Below are positions 35,506 through 44,692 of a DNA stretch of 64,000 bases, piece by piece; position 1 is the stretch's first letter, and every line of letters begins with the position of its first letter. The stretch lies in assembly GCA_947525975.1 (NCBI GenBank), contig CANNVE010000001.1, positions 1-64,000 of the forward strand, given 5' to 3'. The stretch comes from an uncultured Muribaculaceae bacterium. GTDB lineage: Bacteria; Bacteroidota; Bacteroidia; Bacteroidales; Muribaculaceae. The notes under the pieces were generated by a model that worked only from the letters and a program-made list of their open reading frames with translations, was not told the DNA's origin and ran no database searches. Made by a program: the position numbers and the translations under genes.

Positions 35506-36135
35506 TCAGCCGACAGCCTTCTTAAGCAAGTCTGACACTTTTCTCTCCGTCTCTTCGGCCTTCTGCTCTATGATGGCTAGCTCTTTCTTCATTTCATCAA
35601 CAAAGGCTTCGTCTTTTATCGAAGTCAGATTGATCCGCACGTTGGCACCGGCGCCAAGCACTGCTGTCCGGGCGCAAAGGGCAGCCACATATGCGTCGGT
35701 GATGGCGTTCTGATTGCCTTTCTCGGCCACCTCCACCAGATCAGGAAGAAATGTGCTCACGAGTTTTGCCACGCTGAACGGAACAGTGGCTGCATGCCGC
35801 AGGGCCGTCTGTATGCTGTCGGCGCGAAATTCCTTTTCCGTATCGGTATCTTTAGGCAACTTATAGGCGTTGAATACTTGCTCGTATGCTTCAGAGTCAA
35901 GGTCTACGGCCTTCAGCATGAGGCTTGATGCGGGAGCGAGCTTCTCGCCGACCATCAGCATCGCATCCTGCACGTCGGCGTATTTCTTTTTTCCGATCGT
36001 GAGACCGGCCACCATTTTACCCAAAGCAGCTGACAACGCAGCGCAAAGAGCCGATACGCTTCCGCCGCCGGGCACGGGATCGCCACCGGCCACGGCCTCT
36101 ACGAAATTCTTCACCGTAAGATTGTTGAGTTCCAT
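35506..36135 (-). CDS. fchA: Formimidoyl-THF cyclodeaminase / methenyl-THF cyclohydrolase family
   Basis: A 209-residue all-helical protein of the FTCD_C (cyclodeaminase/cyclohydrolase) family. The hallmark VAGGDPVPGGGSVSALCAALSAALGKMVAGLT lies at about 14-45, and the ALCARTAVLGAGANVRINL segment near 150-168 is typical. In this operon it most likely converts 5-formimino-THF to 5,10-methenyl-THF and ammonia. In the human enzyme FTCD this is a domain fused to the transferase; here it is a separate gene. It lies between hutI and hutH. Confidence 0.92.
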   Translation of the reverse strand: MELNNLTVKNFVEAVAGGDPVPGGGSVSALCAALSAALGKMVAGLTIGKKKYADVQDAMLMVGEKLAPASSLMLKAVDLDSEAYEQVFNAYKLPKDTDTEKEFRADSIQTALRHAATVPFSVAKLVSTFLPDLVEVAEKGNQNAITDAYVAALCARTAVLGAGANVRINLTSIKDEAFVDEMKKELAIIEQKAEETERKVSDLLKKAVG

Positions 36136-36165
36136 GATATTTCTATGTTTTTAAGGTTTTGTCAT

Positions 36166-37365
36166 TCAGAGATCTGTGTGCAGCAATGTGCGTTTCACAA
36201 GGTTGATGCCAGTGTGGTAGGGCAGCATATTGATGTCGTCAGTGTCAAGGATGATGATATCGGCCTTCTTGCCAACCTCAACCGATCCGATAGAGTCGGC
36301 CATGCCCAAGGCCGCCGCACCATTGATGGTTAGCGCGGAGATTACCTCCTCGATGCTCATGCCCATGTGTATGCAGGCCAGGGCTATCATAAGGGGCACC
36401 GAGTAGCTGAAGCAACTGCCCGGATTGAAGTCGCTGGCAAGGGCAACAGCGGCTCCGGCATCAATCAGACTGCGAGCGGGGGCGTATTCTTCCTTAAGCG
36501 CGAAAGCCGTAATGGGCAGAAGCGTGGCCACTGTAGGGCTATCGGCCAGAGCCTTAATCCCGGCTTCAGAGACGTGAAGCAGATGGTCGGCCGAAAGCGC
36601 ACCGATCTCGGCTGCGAGTTCGGCGCCGCCTGTGCACACTATCTCATCTGCATGGATCTTCGCTCCGAAGCCCATATCACGGGCGGCGAGCAAGAGCCGG
36701 CAGCTCTGCTCTATGGAGAAGACTCCCTTCTCGCAGAATATATCGCAATTCGCGGCCAGCGGCTTTGCGGCAGGCAGCATCTCTGCGATCAGGAAGTCGA
36801 TGTATTCGTCAGCGCGTCCCGCATATTCCGCGGGCAGGGCGTGAGCCCCGAGGAAAGTAGACACCACTCCCGGCCCAAGCGAGGCGGCCACCTCCATCTG
36901 CCTGATTTCGGTTTCGCGGTCAAGCCCGTATCCGCTTTTGGCCTCGATCGTGGTCACGCCCATCTGGCGCATCTTTTCCACATATCCCAAGGCCTTATCG
37001 CGCAGATGGCTGAATGAGGCCTCGCGCGTGGCCTTGGTGGTGCTGGCTATGCCGCCGCCGCGCTCCATGATGCTCATGTAGCTGTCGCCACGCATGCGCC
37101 ACATGAATTCCTGCGGACGCATGCCGCCAAAGACGAGATGCGTGTGCGAATCGACAAAGCCGGGCAATACTGCTGCTCCGCCCGCGTCGATCACATCGCA
37201 TGCGTCAGGCAGAGCCCGGCTTGGGCCCACATACTCTATCGCGCCGTCTGCCACCTCGATTTGCGCGCCTCCGATGTGGAGCAGACGCCCCATCTCCTCA
37301 CCCCGAAAGGCTGCGGATCCCTGCGGGGTGAAGAGATTGGCGTTTATGATTGCTGTGCGCTTCAT
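36166..37365 (-). CDS. hutI: Imidazolonepropionase
   Basis: A 399-residue amidohydrolase that opens imidazolone-5-propionate to N-formimino-L-glutamate. The metal-binding motif DSHTHLVFGG comes after a beta-sandwich N-terminus. The arginine-rich RPQEFMWRMRGDSYMSI, then KSGYGLD, KIHADEI (metal His) and ALASDFNPGSC (metal Asp) are all typical of HutI. It is 11 bp downstream of ftcD and 30 bp upstream of fchA in the same operon. Confidence 0.96.
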   Translation of the reverse strand: MKRTAIINANLFTPQGSAAFRGEEMGRLLHIGGAQIEVADGAIEYVGPSRALPDACDVIDAGGAAVLPGFVDSHTHLVFGGMRPQEFMWRMRGDSYMSIMERGGGIASTTKATREASFSHLRDKALGYVEKMRQMGVTTIEAKSGYGLDRETEIRQMEVAASLGPGVVSTFLGAHALPAEYAGRADEYIDFLIAEMLPAAKPLAANCDIFCEKGVFSIEQSCRLLLAARDMGFGAKIHADEIVCTGGAELAAEIGALSADHLLHVSEAGIKALADSPTVATLLPITAFALKEEYAPARSLIDAGAAVALASDFNPGSCFSYSVPLMIALACIHMGMSIEEVISALTINGAAALGMADSIGSVEVGKKADIIILDTDDINMLPYHTGINLVKRTLLHTDL

Positions 37366-37376
37366 ATCTGCTGACT

Positions 37377-38273
37377 TTACTCCATGATGCGCTTCTCTAT
37401 CACCTGGTCAGAGCTGAATCCCTCAAGGCCGAGATAATAGCTGCACGTATCGACTAAAGCCTCCATCGGCACAAGGCCAATGATCTCGCTGCCCACCACG
37501 CTCACGCCGTATCTTCGGGCCTCATATCGCACCATCTCCATAGCCTGGTACAGGTGAGTGCGGGTGAAGTCGGTCATATTGATCGACACCTGGGTTATGC
37601 CCCTCTCCTTGAGCTCTACGCCCATGGCCTTGCAAAAACGCAGTCCTCCGCCTATGAAGCGTATGCGCTTGGCGATGGCGCTGGCTATCTCCATGTCGGG
37701 GGTATTGAGGTTGATGTTGTAGGCCACGAGCGGCATGCGCGCTCCTACGGCCACAGTGCCGGCTGTGGGATGCTGACAGGCAGGTCCGAAATCGGGCTGC
37801 CACTCGGGCTGCTTGATTTTCTCGGCAAAGCCTTCGAATTCGCCCTTGCGCACGGCTGCAAGATTCTCACGGTGAGGAGCCGTGGCCGATTTTTCGTATA
37901 GATACACCGGGATGCCATATCGGTCGGCTATCTCGCGGCCTACCTCTTTCGACAGATCTATCGCCTCATCGACCGTGCAGTTCTTGATAGGTATGAAGGG
38001 CACCACGTCTACTGCGCCCATGCGGGGGTGTGCTCCCTTGTGCGACCGAAGGTCTATCACCTCCACCGCCACGCCTATGGCCTCGAGCAGGGCGTCTTTC
38101 AGTGGCTGGGGCTCGCCTACCACGGTCACCACCAGGCGGTTGTGATCTTCATCATTGCTGTAGTCAAGAAGTTTGACATTCTTTGCCTTGCGGAAAGGCT
38201 CCACGATTCGCTCTATTTTCTGCTGATCGCGTCCCTCGCTGAAATTAGGGACGCACTCCATTATCTTTTCCAT
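37377..38273 (-). CDS. ftcD: Glutamate formimidoyltransferase
   Basis: A 298-residue formiminotransferase that moves the formimino group from formimino-glutamate to tetrahydrofolate, releasing glutamate. The N-terminus ECVPNFSEGRD is the family hallmark. KGAHPRMGAVDVVPFIP carries the active-site region, and VGARMPLVAYNINLNT is also conserved. The protein stops where the cyclodeaminase domain would begin in the fused enzyme; that activity is supplied by fchA two genes away. With this route the pathway saves the one-carbon unit rather than releasing formamide or formate. Confidence 0.96.
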   Translation of the reverse strand: MEKIMECVPNFSEGRDQQKIERIVEPFRKAKNVKLLDYSNDEDHNRLVVTVVGEPQPLKDALLEAIGVAVEVIDLRSHKGAHPRMGAVDVVPFIPIKNCTVDEAIDLSKEVGREIADRYGIPVYLYEKSATAPHRENLAAVRKGEFEGFAEKIKQPEWQPDFGPACQHPTAGTVAVGARMPLVAYNINLNTPDMEIASAIAKRIRFIGGGLRFCKAMGVELKERGITQVSINMTDFTRTHLYQAMEMVRYEARRYGVSVVGSEIIGLVPMEALVDTCSYYLGLEGFSSDQVIEKRIME

Positions 38274-38291
38274 GATATCCGTTATGATAGA

Positions 38292-40289
38292 TTATTGATT
38301 ATTGTTGTGGGTTACTGTTTTTGCGATGATGTCATCATCGACAAGCTCCGGGATGGTGATGTGGTATGCGTCGGCATGTGTGCGGTTGAATTCCTCGGCG
38401 GTCTCCATAGCGTTGGGGTTGCGGGCCCACGAACGACGCGCCACGCCGCCCATCACGTCCCACAACATAGCCGACTTCAAGATTTCGTCCACTCTCTCGC
38501 TGCCGTCGCACACCATGCCGAAGCCTCCGTTGATAGCCTTGCCTATGCCCACGCCGCCGCCATTGTGCAGAGCCACAAGGCTCATGCCGCGCGCGCAGTT
38601 TCCGGCGAAGCACTGCACGGCCATGTCGGCCATCACATTGCTGCCGTCCTTGATGTTAGCAGTCTCGCGGAAAGGCGAATCCGTGCCGCTCACATCGTGA
38701 TGGTCACGGCCAAGCATGATCGGACCAACCTCTCCGTTTCGCACCATCTCATTGAATTTCAACGCAATCCTCATGCGCCCGAGAGCATCCTGATAAAGTA
38801 TGCGGGCCTGGGTGCCCACCACGAGCTGATTCTTCTCTGCATCGCGTATCCACACCCAGTTGTCCATGTCCTGGCTGCGGCGCGTGGGATCGATGCAATC
38901 CATCGCCGCCTTGTCAGTCTTTACGAGGTCTTCGTGCTTGCCCGAAAGGCACACCCAGCGGAATGGGCCATAGCCATAATCGAAAAGCTGCGGGCCCATG
39001 ATGTCTTCCACATATGACGGCCAGATGAATCCATCCTTGTCATCGACGCCGTTGCGCGAGATTTCCTTCACGCCTGCATCGTAGATGGCCTTCATGAAAG
39101 CATTGCCATAGTCGAAGAAATATGTGCCGCGTCCCACAAGCTCCTTGACTGCCTGATAATGCCGGTGCAGCGAGGCGTCGACCATGCGCTCAAATTCTCG
39201 GCGGTCGCGCTTGAGCAGATCTGTGCGCTCCTCAAACGTCAGGCCGGCGGGGCAATACCCTCCTTCATACACGGCATGGCAAGAGGTCTGGTCACTGAGC
39301 AGGTCCACTTTTACTCCATTGGCAATGGCGTACTCGAGCAAATCCACCACATTGCCATGATAGGCTATCGAGCAAGGCTCGCCGGCCTGCTGCGCTTTGG
39401 CGGCTATTGCGAATGCCTCGGGGAGGCTGTCGGTGACATGCCCCACCCATCCCTGGTCATGCCGCGTCTTAATGCGCGAGGCGTCGACCTCGGCTATTAT
39501 GGCCGTGGCTCCGGCTATCTCGGCGGCCTTGGGCTGGGCGCCGCTCATGCCTCCGAGACCCGAAGAAATGAATAACCTCCCGGCGAGATTGCCATCGTCA
39601 GGTATGCCGAGCTTGAGCCGTCCGGCATTGAGAAGCGTATTGAAAGTGCCGTGTACTATGCCCTGGGGCCCAATATACATCCAGCCGCCGGCTGTCATCT
39701 GCCCATAATTGGCCACGCCCATCTGGGCCGCCACCTCCCAATCCTTGATGTTGTCGAAGAGTCCCACCATCATCGAATTTGTGATGATCACCCTCGGAGC
39801 ATCAGGCCTTGACCGGAAAAGCCCGAGCGGATGACCCGACTCTATGACGAGCGTCTGCTCCCGGGTGAGATTTTCAAGATAAGCCTTGATGAGCCGATAC
39901 TGCATCCAGTTCTGGCACACTTGGCCTGTCTCGCCGTAAGTGACAAGTTCGTAGGGATAAAGAGCCACATCGAAGCACAGGTTATTGTCAATCATCACCT
40001 GAAAAGCCTTGCCCTCGATACACTTTCCCTTGTATTGATCTATGGGCTTTGCCTTAAGATCGCCCGCCGGGCGATACCTGTATCCATAGATCTTGCCGCG
40101 CGTGCGCAACTCATGCATGAATTCCGGAGCGAGGTCGGCATGAAGGTGTTTGGGTACATAGCGCAAGGCATTGCGCAGGGCAGTCTCAGTCTGGGCCGGA
40201 GTAAGGCAGAATCCGCGGTCGGGAGCGCGGCGTATGCCCTCCTGAAATTCAGGATACTCAGGCAGCCTGTCGGGAAGCGAATATTCCAT
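38292..40289 (-). CDS. hutU: Urocanate hydratase (long form)
   Basis: A 665-residue urocanase that hydrates urocanate to imidazolonepropionate using tightly bound NAD+. The NAD-binding segment GLGGMSGAQPKAAEIAGA, the MIGYDGN-like VMADMAVQCFAGNCARGMSL region and HNGGGVGIGKAINGGFGMV near the C-terminus fit the family. It is about 100 residues longer than the common HutU, as in many Bacteroidetes. I start at the ATG at 40289 (MEYSLPDRLPEYPEF). The longer frame would run through the -7 box at 40328. First gene of the hut operon. Confidence 0.95.
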   Translation of the reverse strand: MEYSLPDRLPEYPEFQEGIRRAPDRGFCLTPAQTETALRNALRYVPKHLHADLAPEFMHELRTRGKIYGYRYRPAGDLKAKPIDQYKGKCIEGKAFQVMIDNNLCFDVALYPYELVTYGETGQVCQNWMQYRLIKAYLENLTREQTLVIESGHPLGLFRSRPDAPRVIITNSMMVGLFDNIKDWEVAAQMGVANYGQMTAGGWMYIGPQGIVHGTFNTLLNAGRLKLGIPDDGNLAGRLFISSGLGGMSGAQPKAAEIAGATAIIAEVDASRIKTRHDQGWVGHVTDSLPEAFAIAAKAQQAGEPCSIAYHGNVVDLLEYAIANGVKVDLLSDQTSCHAVYEGGYCPAGLTFEERTDLLKRDRREFERMVDASLHRHYQAVKELVGRGTYFFDYGNAFMKAIYDAGVKEISRNGVDDKDGFIWPSYVEDIMGPQLFDYGYGPFRWVCLSGKHEDLVKTDKAAMDCIDPTRRSQDMDNWVWIRDAEKNQLVVGTQARILYQDALGRMRIALKFNEMVRNGEVGPIMLGRDHHDVSGTDSPFRETANIKDGSNVMADMAVQCFAGNCARGMSLVALHNGGGVGIGKAINGGFGMVCDGSERVDEILKSAMLWDVMGGVARRSWARNPNAMETAEEFNRTHADAYHITIPELVDDDIIAKTVTHNNNQ

Positions 40290-40327
40290 CTTTCGGTATA
40301 GTTTTATGGCGTTAGATTTGTTTTTCA

Positions 40328-40335
40328 CAAAAGTA
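40328..40335 (-). promoter_or_regulatory. -7 box of the hut operon
   Basis: The minus strand reads TACTTTTG, 38 nt upstream of the hutU ATG. No regulator gene or operator-like palindrome is visible in the 295-bp region shared with the divergent kor genes. Confidence 0.55.
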
Positions 40336-40504
40336 ATTAAAAATCTCCAAAAAACCATATTTCGTCATCTTTTTTCCGTGTGCTCACGGCCATCCATGCT
40401 CAATCATGGCATAAACTACAGGCAGAGCAATATATTTTAGTCTCCACCACATGATGCCTAAAAGTTTTTTCCGGCAATTTGGTTGGATAAGATGTTTTTT
40501 TCGC

Positions 40505-40512
40505 TACCTTTG
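40505..40512 (+). promoter_or_regulatory. -7 box of the korAB operon
   Basis: TACCTTTG, with TTTG at 40478-40481 (spacer 23 bp). Leader of about 65 nt before the korA ATG at 40584. Confidence 0.55.
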
Positions 40513-40583
40513 CACAGATATCTCAATTAACCCGAAATCATTACCATTTTTTATTGTCACTGTACAATCAATCATAACCTTTT

Positions 40584-42431
40584 ATGTTAGAAAAAACTGA
40601 CGTGAAAACCATCGACAAGGTTGTCGTTAGATTTTCAGGGGATTCAGGCGACGGCATGCAGCTTGCCGGAAACATCTTCACGAATGTTTCCGCCGGAGTT
40701 GGCAACCAGGTGTCGACATTTCCCGACTATCCAGCCGAAATTCGCGCTCCCCAAGGCTCTTTGAGCGGCGTTTCAGGATTCCAAGTCAGCGTGGGCATGA
40801 ATGTGCACACGCCGGGCGACCAATGCGACGTGCTGATCGCCATGAACCCAGCAGCGCTGAAGCAGAACGTGAAGTTCCTCAAGCCGGGAGGCATCATCAT
40901 CGTCGACATCGACTCGTTTAAGGAGAGCGACCTGAAGAAGGCGCTTTTCCAGACCGAAGACGCTTTCGACGAGCTCGGAATCAACAAGGACCATGTGATG
41001 ATGGTGCCCGTCACCTCCATGACAAAGGCGGCGCTCGCTGACTCGGGCATGGACAACAAGGGCATGCTCAAATGCCGCAACATCTTCGCCCTTGGCGTGG
41101 TTTGCTGGCTGTTTGACCGTCCGCTCGACCAAGCCTTGAAGTTCATCAGGAATAAATTCGCGAAGAAGCCGGCCATATACGAGGCAAACGCCAAGGTGAT
41201 CAACGCCGGATACGACTACGCTCACAATATACACGCATCGATGCCCACATACCGCATCGAGACCCGAGACCCGCGTCCGGGCGTGTACACCGACATAAAC
41301 GGCAACACCGCCACCGCATGGGGCCTGATCATGGCATCGGAGAAGGCCGGCCGCCCGCTCTTCCTGGGCAGCTACCCCATCACTCCGGCCACCGACATAC
41401 TCCATGAGCTCGCCAAGCGCAAGGATCTGGGCGTGAAGGCATGCCAGATGGAGGACGAAATAGCCGGCGTGTGCTCGGCCATAGGCGCCGCCTATGCCGG
41501 CAACCTCGCCGCCACATCCACCTCCGGCCCCGGCCTGGCTCTGAAGAGCGAAGGCATCGGCCTGGCCGTGATTGCCGAGCTGCCGCTTGTCATCATCGAC
41601 GTGCAGCGCGGCGGCCCATCGACCGGCCTGCCCACGAAGACCGAGCAGACTGACCTGATGCAGGCCCTCTATGGCCGCAACGGCGAGTCGCCCATCGTGG
41701 TAGTGGCTCCGGCTTCGCCCACCGACTGCTTCAAGATGGCTTTCGAGGCTTGCCGCATAGCCATAGAGCACATGACCCCGGTGATCCTGCTCAGCGACGC
41801 TTTCATCGGCAACGGCTCTTCGGCCTGGCGCATACCCGAGGCTGACGAATATCCAGAAATCAAGGTGAAATACGTGCCCGAGGCGCTTAAGGATACATGG
41901 CAGCCCTACATGCGCGACGAAAAGGACCTCGCCCGCTATTGGGCCATCCCCGGCACCGAAAACATGATGCACCGCCTCGGTGGCCTCGAGAAGGACTCTC
42001 GCACCGGAGCCATCAGCACCGACCCCGTCAACCACGAGAAGATGGTGGGCCTGCGCCGCGAGAAGATCGAGCGCATCGCCACAGACATCCCGGCTCTCGA
42101 AGTGCTGTGCGACGCCGACGCAGACACCCTGCTCATAGGCTGGGGCGGCACCTACGGCCACCTGTATTCAGCCGCCGAGGAGCTTTCGGCAGAAGGCACG
42201 CCCGTGGCTTTCGCCCACTTCCGCTACATCAACCCTCTGCCGGCCAACACCGCCGAGGTGATCTCGAAATACAAGAGGGTAATCGTGGCCGAGCTCAACA
42301 CCGGCATGTTCGCCGACTTCCTTCAGTCGAAATTCCCGCAGAAGGACATACGCCGCATCAATAAAATCCAGGGCCAGCCTTTCCTCGTGAAAGAGGTAGT
42401 AGACGGTGTCCGCAACATCATCAGCGAATAA
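40584..42431 (+). CDS. korA: 2-oxoacid:ferredoxin oxidoreductase, fused gamma-alpha subunit
   Basis: A 615-residue subunit of the enzyme that interconverts 2-oxoglutarate (or a related 2-oxoacid) + CoA + oxidised ferredoxin with the acyl-CoA + CO2 + reduced ferredoxin. The N-terminal gamma domain (about 10-190) opens with FSGDSGDGMQLAGN (17-30). The alpha domain begins around GSYPITPATDILHEL and includes EDEIAGVCSAIGAAYAGN, TSTSGPGLALKSEG and DVQRGGPSTGLPTKTEQTDL. The partner beta subunit starts 2 bp downstream. In anaerobic Bacteroidales this enzyme makes 2-oxoglutarate reductively or supplies reduced ferredoxin. The 2-oxoglutarate preference is inferred from family similarity. Confidence 0.94.
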   Translation: MLEKTDVKTIDKVVVRFSGDSGDGMQLAGNIFTNVSAGVGNQVSTFPDYPAEIRAPQGSLSGVSGFQVSVGMNVHTPGDQCDVLIAMNPAALKQNVKFLKPGGIIIVDIDSFKESDLKKALFQTEDAFDELGINKDHVMMVPVTSMTKAALADSGMDNKGMLKCRNIFALGVVCWLFDRPLDQALKFIRNKFAKKPAIYEANAKVINAGYDYAHNIHASMPTYRIETRDPRPGVYTDINGNTATAWGLIMASEKAGRPLFLGSYPITPATDILHELAKRKDLGVKACQMEDEIAGVCSAIGAAYAGNLAATSTSGPGLALKSEGIGLAVIAELPLVIIDVQRGGPSTGLPTKTEQTDLMQALYGRNGESPIVVVAPASPTDCFKMAFEACRIAIEHMTPVILLSDAFIGNGSSAWRIPEADEYPEIKVKYVPEALKDTWQPYMRDEKDLARYWAIPGTENMMHRLGGLEKDSRTGAISTDPVNHEKMVGLRREKIERIATDIPALEVLCDADADTLLIGWGGTYGHLYSAAEELSAEGTPVAFAHFRYINPLPANTAEVISKYKRVIVAELNTGMFADFLQSKFPQKDIRRINKIQGQPFLVKEVVDGVRNIISE

Positions 42432-42433
42432 TC

Positions 42434-43447
42434 ATGGAACAGACAGCATACACCCCCGCCAACTTCAAGAGCAATCAATCGGTGCGTTGGTGCCCGGGCT
42501 GCGGCGACCACGCCATCCTCAACACCCTGCACAAGGCCATGGCTACGCTGGGTGTGCCCCCGCACATGACTGCCGTGATTTCGGGCATCGGATGCAGCTC
42601 GCGCCTGCCCTATTATATGAACACCTACGGATTCCACACCATCCACGGGCGCGCCGCCGCCATAGCTACAGGCTTCAAGGTGGCGAATCCGCAGATGACC
42701 GTATGGCAGATCTCGGGCGACGGCGACGGACTCGCCATCGGCGGCAACCACTTCATCCACGCAGTGCGCCGCAACATCGACATCAACATGATCCTCTTCA
42801 ACAACAAGATCTACGGCCTCACCAAGGGACAGTACTCCCCCACTTCGGCGCGCGGATTCGTGTCGAAGTCATCGCCCTACGGCACTACAGAGGATCCGTT
42901 CATCCCGGCTGAGCTCGTGTTCGGCGCGCGCGGACAATTCTTTGCCCGCTCAATCGACGTAGAGCTGCAGACGAGCCAGGAAGTGCTCGTGGCCGCCGCC
43001 CGCCACAAGGGAGCGTCGGTGGTGGAGATACTGCAGAACTGCGTGATCTTCAACAACGGCATCCACAACCCCATCACCGACAAGGAAGTGCGCGCCGACC
43101 GCACCATACACCTGCGCCACGGCGAGAAGATGCTCTTCGGCAAGGACATGGACCACGGCCTGGTGCAGGACGGATTCCTGCTCAAGGCCGTCAAGCTCGG
43201 CGAAAGCGGATACACCATCGACGACGTGCTTGTGCATGACGCACACTGCCAAAGCAACTTCCTGCATCAGCAGCTGGCCATGATGGACGGCGAGACGCTG
43301 CCTCTGGCCGTAGGCGTGATACGCGACGTAGAGGCCGTCACCTACAACGACGCCGTAGAGGCCCAGGTGGCCGAGGTGCGCGCCAAGAAAGGCTTCACCT
43401 GCCTGCGCGACATGATCCTCTCCGGCGAAACCTGGGAGGTGAAATAA
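42434..43447 (+). CDS. korB: 2-oxoacid:ferredoxin oxidoreductase, beta subunit
   Basis: A 337-residue thiamine-diphosphate-binding subunit. RWCPGCGDHAIL (about 16-27) contributes Fe-S cysteines with GIGCSSRLPYYMNTYGFHTIHGRA. The TPP/Mg motif is GDGDGLAIGGNH followed by NNKIYGLTKGQYSPTS. It pairs with the korA product. No separate ferredoxin-like delta subunit is encoded here, as usual for the two-subunit KorAB type. A strong terminator follows. Confidence 0.95.
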   Translation: MEQTAYTPANFKSNQSVRWCPGCGDHAILNTLHKAMATLGVPPHMTAVISGIGCSSRLPYYMNTYGFHTIHGRAAAIATGFKVANPQMTVWQISGDGDGLAIGGNHFIHAVRRNIDINMILFNNKIYGLTKGQYSPTSARGFVSKSSPYGTTEDPFIPAELVFGARGQFFARSIDVELQTSQEVLVAAARHKGASVVEILQNCVIFNNGIHNPITDKEVRADRTIHLRHGEKMLFGKDMDHGLVQDGFLLKAVKLGESGYTIDDVLVHDAHCQSNFLHQQLAMMDGETLPLAVGVIRDVEAVTYNDAVEAQVAEVRAKKGFTCLRDMILSGETWEVK

Positions 43448-43469
43448 AGCCTACGTATCGGATATGGAC

Positions 43470-43502
43470 AAAAAAATCGGGTCGGATAGGCCCGATTTTT
43501 TT
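43470..43502 (+). terminator. Terminator of korAB
   Basis: A 12-bp perfect stem AAAAAAATCGGG / CCCGATTTTTTT with a 9-nt loop. The T run doubles as the -33 region of the next gene. Confidence 0.9.
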
Positions 43503-43530
43503 GTATATATCCAACTTTTCACTATATTTG
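43500..43530 (+). promoter_or_regulatory. Promoter of the second Rpn-like gene
   Basis: TTTG (43500-43503), exactly 19 bp, TATATTTG (43523-43530). Leader of about 20 nt. The -33 element is built from the T tract of the korAB terminator. Confidence 0.7.
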
Positions 43531-43556
43531 CGAAAACACAATAAAATAAGACCGAT

Positions 43557-44519
43557 ATGTGCAAGGATGTATTTATCAACCCGTTTACGGATTTCGGATT
43601 CAAAAGGCTATTTGGCAACAAGGACAACAAGCGCTTCCTTATCAGTTTTCTAAATTCACTGCTGACTGACGAGGTCGTCACCGACATCAATTACCAGAAT
43701 GTAGAGAAACTCGGCATCATATCGGGCGACCGCAACGCCATATTCGACCTTTACTGCACCACAGCCAAAGGCGACCACATCATCGTGGAGATGCAGAACG
43801 CCTATCAGAGATACATAGTGGACCGAAGCATATTCTATTCTTCATTCGCAGTGCAGGAAGCCGCGCAGAAAGGCAACTGGAACTTCAGGCTGCCGCGAAT
43901 CTATACGATAGCCTTCCTCAACTTCACCATGCTCGAATATTGCGATTCGCCCGAATTCAAGCATGTGATACGCCTGTGCGACACCGCCACAGGCCAGCAA
44001 TTCAGCCAGACATTGACCTACATATACCTCGAAATGCCTAAATTCATAAAGGACATCGACGAGATAGAGAAGGATGGCAATGACTCGTTTGACCAATGGA
44101 TGTATGCGTTCAAAAACCTGTCTTCGCTTGATGAATACCCGGAACGCCTGCGCCAACAGATCCTCAAAGACTTCTTTGAGGCAGCGAAGATAGAAGCATT
44201 TCCACGCACCGAACGAATAGCATACGAAATGAGCCTGAAGCAAAAACTCGACTATGACAACACCCTGAACACCGCCAAAGAGATGGCCGAGGAAGCAGGC
44301 CGGGCTGAAGGCTTGGCTGAAGGACGCACTAAAGGACGCGCCGAAGGCTTAGCTGAAGGACGCGCTGAAGGCTTAGCTGAAGGACGCGCCGAGGGACGCG
44401 CCGAAGGGGCCAAAATGGCTAAGCTCGAAGTGGCGCGCGGAATGCTGCGGCAAGGCATACCTCTTGACACTATATGCTCATTGACCGGGCTTGACAAATC
44501 TGACATCACTGCCGGCTAA
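43557..44519 (+). CDS. Rpn/PD-(D/E)XK nuclease-family protein 2
   Basis: A 320-residue paralogue of the protein at 29574. N-terminal INPFTDFGFKRLFG, nuclease core FDLYCTTAKGDHIIVEMQNAYQ with the Asp and Glu-x-Gln active-site pattern, and a helical middle. A repetitive stretch (residues 249-285) follows, made of Glu-Gly-Leu-Ala and Glu-Gly-Arg-Ala units, then a helix-turn-helix-like tail (GIPLDTICSLTGLDKSDIT). The repeat stretch is several times longer than in the first paralogue. Members of this family are implicated in recA-independent recombination and, more recently, phage defence. Which applies here is unknown. Confidence 0.85.
   Translation: MCKDVFINPFTDFGFKRLFGNKDNKRFLISFLNSLLTDEVVTDINYQNVEKLGIISGDRNAIFDLYCTTAKGDHIIVEMQNAYQRYIVDRSIFYSSFAVQEAAQKGNWNFRLPRIYTIAFLNFTMLEYCDSPEFKHVIRLCDTATGQQFSQTLTYIYLEMPKFIKDIDEIEKDGNDSFDQWMYAFKNLSSLDEYPERLRQQILKDFFEAAKIEAFPRTERIAYEMSLKQKLDYDNTLNTAKEMAEEAGRAEGLAEGRTKGRAEGLAEGRAEGLAEGRAEGRAEGAKMAKLEVARGMLRQGIPLDTICSLTGLDKSDITAG
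44300..44411 (+). repeat. In-frame 12-bp-based repeat in Rpn-like gene 2
   Basis: Degenerate repeats of GCTGAAGGACGC and GCTGAAGGCTTA type, coding alternating AEGR/AEGL units. The perfect 24-bp repeat phase GCTTAGCTGAAGGACGCGC(T/C)GA... occurs twice in succession, which is suited to slippage or recombination in multiples of 12 bp without loss of frame. Confidence 0.8.
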
Positions 44520-44639
44520 ACAAACCGCCCCATACACATCATAGGCACGACTGCGCGCATCATGCTCGGGCGTGCCTCTACGTTTCATTCAAGCCATAAA
44601 CTCCACAAAAAATCTTTCCTCAAAAAAAGGAGAGATTTT

Positions 44640-44671
44640 TTTGTTTATTCGCACTTATTGTATTAACTTTG
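44640..44671 (+). promoter_or_regulatory. Promoter of the TonB-receptor/lipoprotein operon
   Basis: TTTG (44640-44643), 20 bp, TAACTTTG (44664-44671). It gives a leader of about 100 nt containing a hairpin followed by six T residues. Confidence 0.75.
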
Positions 44672-44692
44672 TGTGCTCATACCAAATCGACT

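Noticed and set aside
40773-42161. A 462-codon minus-strand frame over korA
   Set aside because: Antisense shadow of korA with no recognisable motif and His/Ala/Gly-rich composition.
44300-44411. AEGR/AEGL repeats as a CRISPR-like or non-coding repeat
   Set aside because: They are in frame inside an intact Rpn-like gene and encode a regular helical linker.
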